Part shown: positions 13,627 through 20,986 of the stretch, in pieces | Layout of the letters: the number at the start of each line of letters is the position of its first letter | How positions within the stretch are numbered: the first letter of the stretch is position 1 | Assembly: GCA_964348225.1 (NCBI GenBank) | Contig: CAYGBM010000043.1 | Coordinates: 1 to 28,170, forward strand | Direction of reading: 5' to 3' | DNA: 28,170 bases | Source of the DNA: CAYGBM01 sp964348225 | GTDB taxonomy: Bacteria > Patescibacteriota > Minisyncoccia > Minisyncoccales > CG1-02-41-26 | The notes under the pieces: generated by a model | The model's input: only the letters and a program-made list of their open reading frames with translations | Told to the model about the DNA's origin: nothing | Database searches by the model: none | Translations under genes and position numbers: made by a program

Positions 13627-15744
13627 TTAGCTTACTTTGAGTTTCAATTTTTCAATGGCTTCAGAGAGCATTTGGCAGTAGAGGTTAAGTCCGACTTTGT
13701 TGACAGAGCCGGATTGTTCTTTGCCTAAGATGTTGCCAGCACCTCTTATTTCAAGGTCAGCTAGAGCAATCTTGTATCCACTGCCTAGTTCTTCAGCTTC
13801 TTTTAAGGCTTGGAGTCTTTTTTTGGCAAGTCCTTTCAAGCCCCTTTTGGGATAAAGAAAATAGCTGTAAGCTTGGGTGTGGCTTCTGCCTATTCTACCT
13901 CTTAGCTGATAGGCTTGGGCGAGTCCTAGTTTGGTGGCGTTGTCAACAATGAGGGTGTTGACCCTTGGAATATCAAGCCCGTTTTCAATAATTGTTGTTG
14001 CCAACAAAAGATTAAACTTTCCTTTTTGAAAGTCGTCCATTATTTTAATTATTTCTTTCTCAGGAAGTCTAGCATGGAGAACGCCGATTTTCACTTCTTT
14101 GGTTCCGACTTTGTTCTGTTTCAAATCGTGCCGATCGGCAGAATTTGAAACAGTTTTATTCTGGTTATTTTGGTTTGAAGATTTGTTCAGCAATGCTTCC
14201 AGAAATTTTTTAAAAGCAGTAATTGTTTCCACTCTGTTGTGCAAGAAGTAAATCTGGCCGTTTCTTTGAAGTTCTTGGCTTATTGCTTTTTTGATGATTT
14301 CTTTTTTAAAAGGCAGAACAAAGATTTTAACTCGTTTTCTGCCTTCGGGCGGAGTTTGAATTAAACTTATATCTTTGAGAGAAGACAAAGCCATATATAG
14401 GGTGCGGGGGATAGGGGTGGCAGAAAGAGATAGAACATCAATTTCTGGCTTGAGCTTTCTTAGTTTTTCTTTCTGGCGAACGCCAAATTTTTGTTCATCA
14501 TCAATAATTAAAAGACCCAGATTTTTGAAAGCCACATTTTTTGAAAGGATGCTATGGGTGCCAATAACAATATCAATTTTTCCCTGCCTTAACTCTTCAA
14601 TTATTTTTCGTTGCTCAGGTTTTGGCTTGAGCCTTGAGAGCATAGCAATTTTAAAAGGAAGGCCTTTTAGCCTTTTTTGAAAGGTTGAGAAGTGCTGAGA
14701 GGCTAAAATAGTGGTGGGGGATAACATAGCAACCTGCTTGTTATTTTCTGCTGCTCTTATTGCTGCTCTCACAGCAATCTCGGTTTTGCCAAAACCAACA
14801 TCGCCACAAACAATTCTGTCTAGGGGTTTTTCTTCTGCCATATCTTGGCTGATGTCTTTGAGGGTTTGGGTTTGGTCAGGGGTTAAGGAGTATTCAAAGG
14901 TTGCGTCTAACGTTTTGGCGAATTCCTTTTGAATATAAGGAGGGCGGGTGGCTGTTTCTTTTTTAGCAAACACTTCTAAAAGTTCTCGGGCAAACTTTTC
15001 TGTTTCTTCTTTAATTTTTCTTTTTGTTCTTTGCCAAAGGGAAGTGCCAAGCCTTGATAATTTTGGTTCTCTAAAGCCAACATATCGTGACAGCTTTCTT
15101 TCTAAGCCCAGGGGTACGTACAATTTGTCTCCTTGGGCGTATTGTAAAATATAGTATTTCTGTTTTTGAGATTTTGGAATTTGCTTGTTTATATTTGTTT
15201 GGAAATTGGAAATTGGAAATTGGAAATTGCCGATTTGTAGAAATCGGCCAATGCCATGGTCAAGGTGGACTAAATAATCTCCTGGTTTCAGTCCTTTCAA
15301 GTCAGCAAAGATTCTTTGCGATTTCAATTTCTTTTTTAAAAGTCTTTTGGCTGTTTTTTCATCTTCAATTTCAATCGGCAGTTTCTCAATTGTTTCTATT
15401 TTGTTGCCTAAACAATCTATTCTTAAAGCAAAACTTGTATTTACTGGAAAGACATCAACAATGCCGCCTCTTTGAGAAAATTCTCCGGGCTCTGAAACCT
15501 TAAAAACTTTTTCATAGCCAAGTTCGTCCAAGCCCCGTAAAAATTCTGACAAGTTTATCTTTTGGTCTTTTTGCAAAAACAGGGTATTGTCCTGCCAGAA
15601 TGACTGGGTTTTTCTTGCTCTCAAAATCTGTTTTAGATTTTCCTTAAACCAAACAAACCCCTTTTCCAAAAAATAGGGGGTGATACTGACAATCAAAACC
15701 TTATTTAAGAGATTTTCACTTGGAATTTTACTTGTTGTATTCAT
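13627..15744 (-). CDS. mfd: Shortened transcription-repair coupling factor Mfd
   Basis: Mfd removes stalled RNA polymerase at DNA lesions and recruits UvrAB. This protein has 705 residues against about 1150 in E. coli. An N-terminal remnant of the UvrB-homology module is present (EPGEFSQRGGIVDVFP, about 80-110). It passes almost directly into the polymerase-interacting domain (YLVHLDHGIGRF, about 155). Then comes a complete RecG-like translocase: Walker A GDVGFGKTE, box II IDDEQKFGV (DDEQ for the usual DEEQ), SATPIPRTL and QLRGRIGRSHTQAYSYF. It stops soon after the GAGNILGKEQSG motif, so the C-terminal autoinhibitory domain D7 is missing, as are most of D2-D3. The ATG overlaps the end of pth by 17 bases. 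Confidence 0.9.
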   Translation of the reverse strand: MNTTSKIPSENLLNKVLIVSITPYFLEKGFVWFKENLKQILRARKTQSFWQDNTLFLQKDQKINLSEFLRGLDELGYEKVFKVSEPGEFSQRGGIVDVFPVNTSFALRIDCLGNKIETIEKLPIEIEDEKTAKRLLKKKLKSQRIFADLKGLKPGDYLVHLDHGIGRFLQIGNFQFPISNFQTNINKQIPKSQKQKYYILQYAQGDKLYVPLGLERKLSRYVGFREPKLSRLGTSLWQRTKRKIKEETEKFARELLEVFAKKETATRPPYIQKEFAKTLDATFEYSLTPDQTQTLKDISQDMAEEKPLDRIVCGDVGFGKTEIAVRAAIRAAENNKQVAMLSPTTILASQHFSTFQKRLKGLPFKIAMLSRLKPKPEQRKIIEELRQGKIDIVIGTHSILSKNVAFKNLGLLIIDDEQKFGVRQKEKLRKLKPEIDVLSLSATPIPRTLYMALSSLKDISLIQTPPEGRKRVKIFVLPFKKEIIKKAISQELQRNGQIYFLHNRVETITAFKKFLEALLNKSSNQNNQNKTVSNSADRHDLKQNKVGTKEVKIGVLHARLPEKEIIKIMDDFQKGKFNLLLATTIIENGLDIPRVNTLIVDNATKLGLAQAYQLRGRIGRSHTQAYSYFLYPKRGLKGLAKKRLQALKEAEELGSGYKIALADLEIRGAGNILGKEQSGSVNKVGLNLYCQMLSEAIEKLKLKVS
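14116..14153. repeat. Palindromic insert inside mfd
   Basis: CTGTTTCAAAT at 14116 and ATTTGAAACAG at 14143 enclose the perfect 12-bp palindrome TGCCGATCGGCA. The whole 38 bases are symmetric with two mismatched pairs. It encodes about residues 531-543, a variable loop of the translocase. Confidence 0.75.
15201..15229. repeat. GGAAATT heptamer tandem repeat inside mfd
   Basis: Four tandem GGAAATT units (one base short). On the coding strand they give NFQFPISNFQ, inserted just after the GIGRFLQI element. Confidence 0.75.
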
Positions 15745-16309
15745 TCATTGCTTTTTCTGGGTTTGCAAGGATTGCCAATTTTAGGGCCCCACAGGCTTTT
15801 TTTATTGCTTGGTTAATAAGCGGTTTTTCTTGTTTGCTGAACTTTTTTAAGACAAAACTTTTTTTTGATTCTTGATTCTTAATTTCTGCTTCTTTATCTG
15901 TAGCTATACCTACTCGCACACGAGTGAAATTTTGGGTGCTGAGTTCTTGAATGATTGACTGGACACCTTTGTGTCCGGCCGTTCCTTTGTCTTGTGAGAT
16001 TTTTATTTCACCAAGCAGAATATCTATGTCATCGTGGATTACAATTAACTTTGTGGTAGGTACTTTATAGTAGGTGGTTAAAGATTTCACTGCTTTGCCA
16101 GATGAGTTCATAAAGGTTTGGGGTTTTGCAAGGATAACTTTTTTGCTATTAATTATTCCTTCGGATACTTGAGCTTGGAATTTTTTTTGCAGTTTAAACC
16201 TTGGAAAGTTATTTTTCTTTTTGAGTTCGTCTAAAACCATAAAACCGACATTATGCCGGGTTTTTTTGTATTTGATGCCGGGATTGCCCAAGCCGATGAT
16301 TAAGAACAT
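15728..16309 (-). CDS. pth: Peptidyl-tRNA hydrolase
   Basis: Hydrolyses peptidyl-tRNA released from stalled ribosomes, recycling tRNA. The bacterial Pth fold is clear: GLGNPGIKYKKTRHNVGF gives N9 and the catalytic H19; KPQTFMNSSGKAV and IVIHDDID carry the next conserved Asn and Asp. The GGHNG loop of relatives reads AGHKG, so the tRNA-contacting Asn (E. coli N114) is Lys here. The length of 193 residues is normal. On the minus strand TATAAT (16329-16334) lies about 20 bases before the ATG, giving a short leader. The gene overlaps mfd by 17 bases, so they form an operon. Confidence 0.95.
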   Translation of the reverse strand: MFLIIGLGNPGIKYKKTRHNVGFMVLDELKKKNNFPRFKLQKKFQAQVSEGIINSKKVILAKPQTFMNSSGKAVKSLTTYYKVPTTKLIVIHDDIDILLGEIKISQDKGTAGHKGVQSIIQELSTQNFTRVRVGIATDKEAEIKNQESKKSFVLKKFSKQEKPLINQAIKKACGALKLAILANPEKAMNEYNK

Positions 16310-16328
16310 AAGCAGTTTTGATATTTTT

Positions 16329-16334
16329 ATTATA
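16329..16334 (-). promoter_or_regulatory. -10 element of the pth-mfd operon
   Basis: TATAAT on the minus strand, about 20 bases before the pth ATG. The -35 at 17-base spacing (TTCTCT) is weak. It is divergent from the lepB promoter. Confidence 0.5.
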
Positions 16335-16377
16335 CTCTTTCTTGTTCTGTTAGAGAAATAAGCTCTGAGGGCGGGGC

Positions 16378-16406
16378 TTGTCAGGATAAGAAAACTTTGT
16401 TATACT
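16378..16406 (+). promoter_or_regulatory. lepB promoter
   Basis: TTGTCA at 16378-16383, exactly 17 bases, then TATACT at 16401-16406. The predicted start near 16413 is six bases before the first hairpin of the composite repeat, so the repeat forms the whole 5' leader of about 200 nt. Confidence 0.65.
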
Positions 16407-16418
16407 TGGAGTAATTTG

Positions 16419-16620
16419 GAGGTATCGGAATTTCAATTGTGATTGAAATTCCGATACCTCAGAAGGGGGCCGGGGAAGAAGAATTCTTCTCCGTATCGGA
16501 AAACAGTCGCTCAGACAGGGTTCCCAATTGAATTTACAAAGTAAATTCAATTGGGAGAGCGACGTTAGAAACCGAGGGTTTCTAACGAACATAGTTCGCT
16601 AGCGAACTATGTTCGTGAAT
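16419..16620 (+). repeat. Composite multi-hairpin repeat, copy 1
   Basis: Five successive hairpins fill the gap before lepB. A: 19 perfect pairs, 16419-16460, loop TGTG. B: ten pairs, 16471-16493, loop GAA. C: GTCGCTC/GAGCGAC (16506, 16557) around a perfect 15-pair stem, 16523-16555. D: GTTAGAAACC/GGTTTCTAAC, 16564-16586. E: a perfect 30-bp palindrome, 16586-16615, with arms CGAACATAGTTCGCT. A, B, D and the outer part of E recur in the same order at 26311-26472. No protein-coding gene is seen here. Confidence 0.85.
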
Positions 16621-16621
16621 T

Positions 16622-17167
16622 ATGAAAAAAATATTACTATTTTTATTAGAGATTTTCAAGATTGTAATTTTAGCATTAGTGATAGTGGTGCCTATTCGCT
16701 ATTTTGTTTTCCAGCCCTTTATCGTCAGGGGTGCTTCAATGGAGCCTGGCTTTCACAATGGTGACTACCTCATTGTTGACGAACTTACTTATCATTTTAG
16801 AGATCCAGAAAGAGGGGAGGTTGCTGTTTTTCGCTATCCCTTAGATCCCTCTCAGAGATTTATTAAAAGAGTTATTGGCTTACCTGGGGAAACAGTTATA
16901 CTAAATAACGGGAAAGTGGAGATTATTGACGAGTTTGGCAACAAGGTAGCGTTAGATGAATCAGATTATCTTCATTCAGGCTCATGGTTAGGCAATACTA
17001 AAATAAAGCTGGGCCAGGAAGAATATTTTGTCTTGGGTGATAACAGAATGCACTCTTTTGATTCAAGAAAATGGGGGGTTTTGGAAAGAGATAGTATTAT
17101 TGGGAGAGCCATATTCAGGGCTTGGCCCTTGGATGATTTGCAATATTTCCCCACACCGGATTATTAA
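16622..17167 (+). CDS. lepB: Signal peptidase I
   Basis: Membrane-bound protease that cleaves signal peptides of exported proteins. One N-terminal transmembrane segment (about residues 5-24) is followed by an extracytoplasmic catalytic domain. The Ser/Lys dyad is S39 in RGASMEP and K82 in RFIKRVIGLPGE; box E is GDNRMHSFDSRKWG. At 181 residues it is a compact Gram-positive-like form with a single membrane anchor. The ATG lies six bases after the composite repeat and has no Shine-Dalgarno. hisS begins four bases after the stop, so they are cotranscribed. Confidence 0.96.
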   Translation: MKKILLFLLEIFKIVILALVIVVPIRYFVFQPFIVRGASMEPGFHNGDYLIVDELTYHFRDPERGEVAVFRYPLDPSQRFIKRVIGLPGETVILNNGKVEIIDEFGNKVALDESDYLHSGSWLGNTKIKLGQEEYFVLGDNRMHSFDSRKWGVLERDSIIGRAIFRAWPLDDLQYFPTPDY

Positions 17168-17171
17168 AAAT

Positions 17172-18524
17172 ATGAAATTTCAATCACCAACAGGGATGCG
17201 CGATCTTTTTGACGAAGATTTAGATTATTTCGCAAGGATTGAAAAAGCCTGCAAAGAAATTGCAGATTTTTATGGCTTCAAAAGAATTGAAACCCCGATT
17301 TTAGAAGAAACCCAGCTTTTTGAAAAAGGCACGGGAGCAGCTACCGATATCGTTGAAAAACAGATGTATAGTTTTCGTGCAAGAGGAGGTGATTATTTGA
17401 CCTTAAGGCCAGAGATAACTCCGGGGGTTGTGAGAGCTTATATCCAGCATGGGATGCAGAGCTTACCAAAGCCAGTGAATCTTTGGTATATGGGGCCTTG
17501 TTTTCGCCACGAGCGGCCTCAAGCTGGCAGATACCGTCAGTTTCATCAGTTTGGCTTTGAGAGTTTTGGGGTGCCATCGCCCGTGATTGATGCAGAAATT
17601 ATCCAGATTTTTTACAATGTTTTAAAGACGTTGGGATTTCGCAATTTAATTATTGAAGTTAACTCAATTGGCGATTCCCAATGTAGGCCTTATTTTAAGA
17701 AAGTTTTGCTGAATTACTTAAGGGCTCGTCAGTCTTCGCTTTGCGCTGACTGCAGAAGGCGGCTCAAGAAGAACCCTTTGAGGGTTCTTGATTGCAAAGA
17801 GGAAAAATGTCAAAGGATTAAAAAAAGCGCCCCTCAAATAGTTGATCATCTCTGCAAAGAATGCCACGACCATTTCAAGAATGTGTTGGAAATTTTAGAT
17901 GCCTTGGAGCTCCCTTATATTTTAAATCCTTATTTGGTGAGGGGGCTTGATTATTACACCAAGACAGTTTTTGAGATTTTCTCTGGATCAGCCGCTAGCT
18001 ATGCGGGAACTCCTCCTGGGGTTAAAAAAGGGAGCGAAAAAGAAGATGAAAACAGCGATGAGAAAGGGGAGCAGGAGGAAAGGAAACAAGGAGCTTTGAT
18101 GGGTGGAGGTAGATACGACGATTTAGTTAAGTTGCTTGGTGGTAAAGAAACTCCTGGTTGCGGAGGGGCTTCTGGTATAGAAAGGATAGTAAGCTTGATG
18201 AAAAAGAAAGTAAAGAAGGCTGCAAAAGAAAAGAAACCAGAGGTTTTTTTGGCTCAGGTAGGGGAGCTTGCCAAACGAAAGAGTTTAAAGCTTATGGAGG
18301 AGTTCAGAGGAGCCAAAGTTAAAATTAAACAAGCTCTTCACAAAGATTCACTTTCCACCCAATTGAAATTAGCTGATAAACTGAATGCTAAATATACCTT
18401 AATTTTAGGCCAGAAGGAGGCTCTTGAGGATAAGATAATCATCAGGGAAATGAAAACCGGAAAGCAAAGGATTGTCTCTTTGGCTAAGGTAGTGAATGAA
18501 ATAAAAAAGAAAGTTAGAAAATAA
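17172..18524 (+). CDS. hisS: Histidyl-tRNA synthetase
   Basis: Class II synthetase charging tRNA-His. The start at 17172 gives the canonical opening PTGMRDLFDEDL; earlier in-frame codons would overlap lepB. Motif 2 is visible as CFRHERPQAGRYRQFHQFGFE. The histidine-binding VRGLDYYTKTVFEIF and the GGGRYDDL motif 3 region are present. The C-terminal anticodon-binding domain is complete. A charged insert of about 35 residues (275-312; many Glu, Lys and Asp) separates FEIFSG from MGGGRYDDL, which are normally separated by about ten residues. The total of 450 residues fits a normal HisRS plus this insert. Confidence 0.95.
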   Translation: MKFQSPTGMRDLFDEDLDYFARIEKACKEIADFYGFKRIETPILEETQLFEKGTGAATDIVEKQMYSFRARGGDYLTLRPEITPGVVRAYIQHGMQSLPKPVNLWYMGPCFRHERPQAGRYRQFHQFGFESFGVPSPVIDAEIIQIFYNVLKTLGFRNLIIEVNSIGDSQCRPYFKKVLLNYLRARQSSLCADCRRRLKKNPLRVLDCKEEKCQRIKKSAPQIVDHLCKECHDHFKNVLEILDALELPYILNPYLVRGLDYYTKTVFEIFSGSAASYAGTPPGVKKGSEKEDENSDEKGEQEERKQGALMGGGRYDDLVKLLGGKETPGCGGASGIERIVSLMKKKVKKAAKEKKPEVFLAQVGELAKRKSLKLMEEFRGAKVKIKQALHKDSLSTQLKLADKLNAKYTLILGQKEALEDKIIIREMKTGKQRIVSLAKVVNEIKKKVRK

Positions 18525-18526
18525 AT

Positions 18527-18556
18527 CTCCACACCAAACGAAGTTCTGGTGTGGGG
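18527..18556. repeat. CCACACCA palindrome before the HIT gene
   Basis: CTCCACACCA and TGGTGTGGGG form ten pairs with one G-T around the loop AACGAAGTTC. It shares its core with the palindrome inside dprA. There is no T-run. Confidence 0.7.
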
Positions 18557-18564
18557 GTAAAATC

Positions 18565-18906
18565 ATGACCTGTGTTTTTTGCAAAATAATAAAAAGAGAG
18601 GTCCAATCAGATATCGTTTACGAAAACGACTATGTTGTGGTTTTCAAGGATATCAACCCTCAAGCCCCTATTCATTTGCTAGTTGTTCCCAAGAAACATA
18701 TTGATTCAATTGCTTCTGAAGGGTCTGAGGGCACAGCCAGCGAATTGATTAAGGTGGCAAAGAAAATTGCTCAGAACGAACATATCCCTGGCTACAAACT
18801 GCTTTTCTGTGTAGGTAAAGAGGGTGGCCAGACAGTTAATCATCTCCATCTTCATTTGTTAGCTGGGGAGAGAATGAGAAAAAAGGAGGTGCTTGAGAGA
18901 ATGTGA
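18565..18906 (+). CDS. HIT family hydrolase (HinT-like)
   Basis: Small histidine-triad protein; HinT relatives hydrolyse AMP-linked substrates such as aminoacyl-AMP. The N-terminal CVFCKIIKRE has the CxxC pair of this branch. NPQAPIHLLVVPKKHI and the triad QTVNHLHLHLLAG (H93, H95, H97) are intact. The 113-residue length is typical. It stands 40 bases after hisS with a palindrome in the gap and no clear promoter, so it is probably part of the lepB-hisS transcript. Confidence 0.93.
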   Translation: MTCVFCKIIKREVQSDIVYENDYVVVFKDINPQAPIHLLVVPKKHIDSIASEGSEGTASELIKVAKKIAQNEHIPGYKLLFCVGKEGGQTVNHLHLHLLAGERMRKKEVLERM

Positions 18907-18942
18907 AGATAACCACAAAGCATTTAAATAACAGCTTTTAAA

Positions 18943-19155
18943 ATGCCACTTAAAGTAAAAAAACAAGGTAGAGAAACTTCTCAGAGTTTAATTCGCCGGT
19001 TCGGACAGAAGATGAGACGAAGCGGGATTTTGCTTGAGGCGAGAAAAAGGAGGTTTAAGCGAAAAGAAAAAAGCGGGCAATTAAAGAAGAGGTCAGCCTT
19101 GAGAAGAGAAGCAAAGAAAAAAGAATATATCAAGATGAAAAAGCTTGGCAGGTAG
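18943..19155 (+). CDS. rpsU: 30S ribosomal protein bS21
   Basis: Small-subunit protein near the anti-Shine-Dalgarno end of 16S rRNA. The 70-residue sequence is highly basic and fits bS21: a start MPLKVKKQGRETSQSLIRRF, a middle RRSGILLEARKRRF with the conserved helix, and a Lys/Arg-rich tail. No Shine-Dalgarno precedes the ATG. It lies 36 bases after the HIT gene. Confidence 0.9.
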   Translation: MPLKVKKQGRETSQSLIRRFGQKMRRSGILLEARKRRFKRKEKSGQLKKRSALRREAKKKEYIKMKKLGR

Positions 19156-19200
19156 GTTGGAAATGGTTGGTTTTTTGTTCACAAATAGGTAGAATTTAGA

Positions 19201-19206
19201 TATAAT
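19201..19206 (+). promoter_or_regulatory. -10 element before ybeY
   Basis: TATAAT with TTCACA 17 bases upstream (19178-19183). The leader would be about 12 bases. It probably serves ybeY-ftsA-ftsZ. Confidence 0.5.
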
Positions 19207-19223
19207 AGGCTAATAATTTAGCT

Positions 19224-19679
19224 ATGATTGAGATTAGGAATCTGACTACTGTTCAAACAGAAGAAGTTTTTGTTAAAAAAATAATTAATAAGGTTTTGAC
19301 GCAAGAAGGGGTTGCTGAAGAGCCAGAACTTTCGGTTGCTTTCATAGGGCCAGGACGGATGAGAAAATTAAACAAAACCTATAGAAAGAAAAACCGAGTA
19401 ACCGACGTTTTGGCATTTCCTGAATCAAAAGTTAGGTTTGAAAAATTTAAGATAGGGCCCACCCAAAAAGTTAAGGGGTTGGGCGAGCTCGTGATTTGCT
19501 TAAGGGAGGTAAAAAAGAACGCAAAAAGATTTGAAATTGCCTTTGAGAAAGAGTTAGGCCGGGTAATTATACATGGAGTTTTGCATTTGTTGGGATACGA
19601 CCACGAAAAGTTAAAAGAAAAAGCAGAGAAAATGAAAAAGAAAGAAGAACAATACCTCAAGGCAATTCTTAATTCTTAA
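19224..19679 (+). CDS. ybeY: Endoribonuclease YbeY
   Basis: Zinc-dependent endoribonuclease in 16S rRNA 3'-end maturation and ribosome quality control. The metal site HGVLHLLGYDH (H117, H121, H127) is exact, and TDVLAFPES is the usual upstream motif. The length is 151 residues, with a Lys/Glu-rich C-terminal helix. It has its own short-leader promoter and is followed by ftsA after 15 bases. Confidence 0.94.
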   Translation: MIEIRNLTTVQTEEVFVKKIINKVLTQEGVAEEPELSVAFIGPGRMRKLNKTYRKKNRVTDVLAFPESKVRFEKFKIGPTQKVKGLGELVICLREVKKNAKRFEIAFEKELGRVIIHGVLHLLGYDHEKLKEKAEKMKKKEEQYLKAILNS

Positions 19680-19694
19680 TTATTAATTCGTTTC

Positions 19695-20978
19695 ATGAAG
19701 TCTCTTACCCTTACCGCTTTAGATATCGGAACAGGTTCTGTTAAGGGGCTTTGTGCTAGAAAGAACTTCAGAACTGGAGAAATCGATGTTTTGGCTAAAA
19801 GCCAGATTCTTTGTTTTGGAGTAAGGAATGGGGAAGTAGTGAAACCCGAGCAAGTTGCAAAAGCAATTGCTCAGGCGAAAGAAGAACTTGCAAAAAAGTC
19901 TAGCTTAAGAATTAGAGAAGTTCTAGTGAATATCGGAGGCAACCATCTTTTCTCTGTTGCATCTCAGGGGTTGGTTTCAGTTTCCAGAGCAGACCAGAAG
20001 GTTTCAAGAGAAGACATAAAAAGAGTTATTGCAGCAGCCCAAGCGATTAATCTGCCCTCAAACAAAGAGGTATTGAATACTTTCCCAAAAGAGTTTATTG
20101 TAGATGGAGAAGGGGATATAAAAGACCCTTTAGGGCTTCAGGGTATTCGGCTGGAAGTAAGGGCTATTTTGATCTGCCTTTTTTCGCCTATTTTAGAGAA
20201 TTTAGATACGGCTGTCTCTGGAGGAGGATTGCAAATTGTGGAAGTTATCCCTTCTCCTTTAGCTTCCTCAAGGGCTGTTTTGAAGCCAGAACAAAAAGAG
20301 CTTGGTGTTTGTTTGGTTGATATTGGGGCTGGCACCACTTCCGTTTCGGTTTTTGAAAAAGGGGATTTAGTTGATTTTGCTATTTTCCCAGTAGGCTCTG
20401 CTAACATCACAAATGACATTGCCATTGGTATGAGAACAGAAATTCAGACTGCCGAGAGAATAAAGCAAGAGTTTGGCTCTTTAAAGGCGAAGGGTGGTAG
20501 AGGTGGAGGTCTGGCTGGAAAGAAAAAAAGGGGTGGGGGCAAAAAAGCAAAGAGTGGTGCAGCTAGCAGCAGAACGAGGGATAAAATTGAAATTCCAGAG
20601 ATGTCTTTAGTTTTTTCAAAGAAATTTTTAAGGAACGTTATAGAAGCTAGGATTTCTGAAATATTTTCTGAGATTCAAAAAAGTCTTAAGAAAATTTCTG
20701 GGGGAGAGCCTTTGCCATCAGGCATTGTTCTGACAGGAGGTGGCTCTAAGCTACCTGGGATTGTAGAATTTGCCAAGCAGAAACTTAAGCTTCCTTGCCG
20801 ATTAGGCTCTTTGGCCGAGATGCCAGCAATTGAGGACCCTCAGTTTTCAACTTGCGCTGGCCTTTTACTTTCTGGGTTTGATGCAGAAGGCCCAGGGAGA
20901 AGGGAGGAGAGAGTGAAAATAAGAGGAGAGGGAGTTGGGGGGAAGCTAAAACGGCTATTCAAAATATTTTTACCTTAA
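19695..20978 (+). CDS. ftsA: Cell division protein FtsA
   Basis: Actin-like ATPase that tethers FtsZ to the membrane. The phosphate-binding TALDIGTGSVKGL opens the protein; CLVDIGAGTTSVSVF is phosphate 2 and VLTGGGSKLPGI the adenosine motif. The 1C domain is present. The C-terminal GGKLKRLFKIFLP is a good amphipathic membrane-targeting helix. A Gly/Lys/Arg-rich insert of about 30 residues (about 261-296) lies between ERIKQEFGS and KIEIPE, where relatives have a shorter loop. ftsZ starts eight bases later. Confidence 0.94.
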   Translation: MKSLTLTALDIGTGSVKGLCARKNFRTGEIDVLAKSQILCFGVRNGEVVKPEQVAKAIAQAKEELAKKSSLRIREVLVNIGGNHLFSVASQGLVSVSRADQKVSREDIKRVIAAAQAINLPSNKEVLNTFPKEFIVDGEGDIKDPLGLQGIRLEVRAILICLFSPILENLDTAVSGGGLQIVEVIPSPLASSRAVLKPEQKELGVCLVDIGAGTTSVSVFEKGDLVDFAIFPVGSANITNDIAIGMRTEIQTAERIKQEFGSLKAKGGRGGGLAGKKKRGGGKKAKSGAASSRTRDKIEIPEMSLVFSKKFLRNVIEARISEIFSEIQKSLKKISGGEPLPSGIVLTGGGSKLPGIVEFAKQKLKLPCRLGSLAEMPAIEDPQFSTCAGLLLSGFDAEGPGRREERVKIRGEGVGGKLKRLFKIFLP

Positions 20979-20986
20979 TATATACA

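Noticed and set aside
16419..16620. CRISPR-like or insertion-sequence remnant
   Set aside because: There are no regularly spaced direct repeats and no transposase fragment in any frame; the hairpins differ from each other in sequence.
17028..17171. Upstream start for hisS
   Set aside because: It would overlap the conserved box E of lepB, and the extra residues do not resemble HisRS; ATG 17172 gives the canonical PTGMRDL start.
17769..17789. Nine-pair hairpin in hisS as another palindromic insert
   Set aside because: It encodes KNPLRVLD, a segment conserved in HisRS, so it is ancestral coding sequence and pairs by chance.
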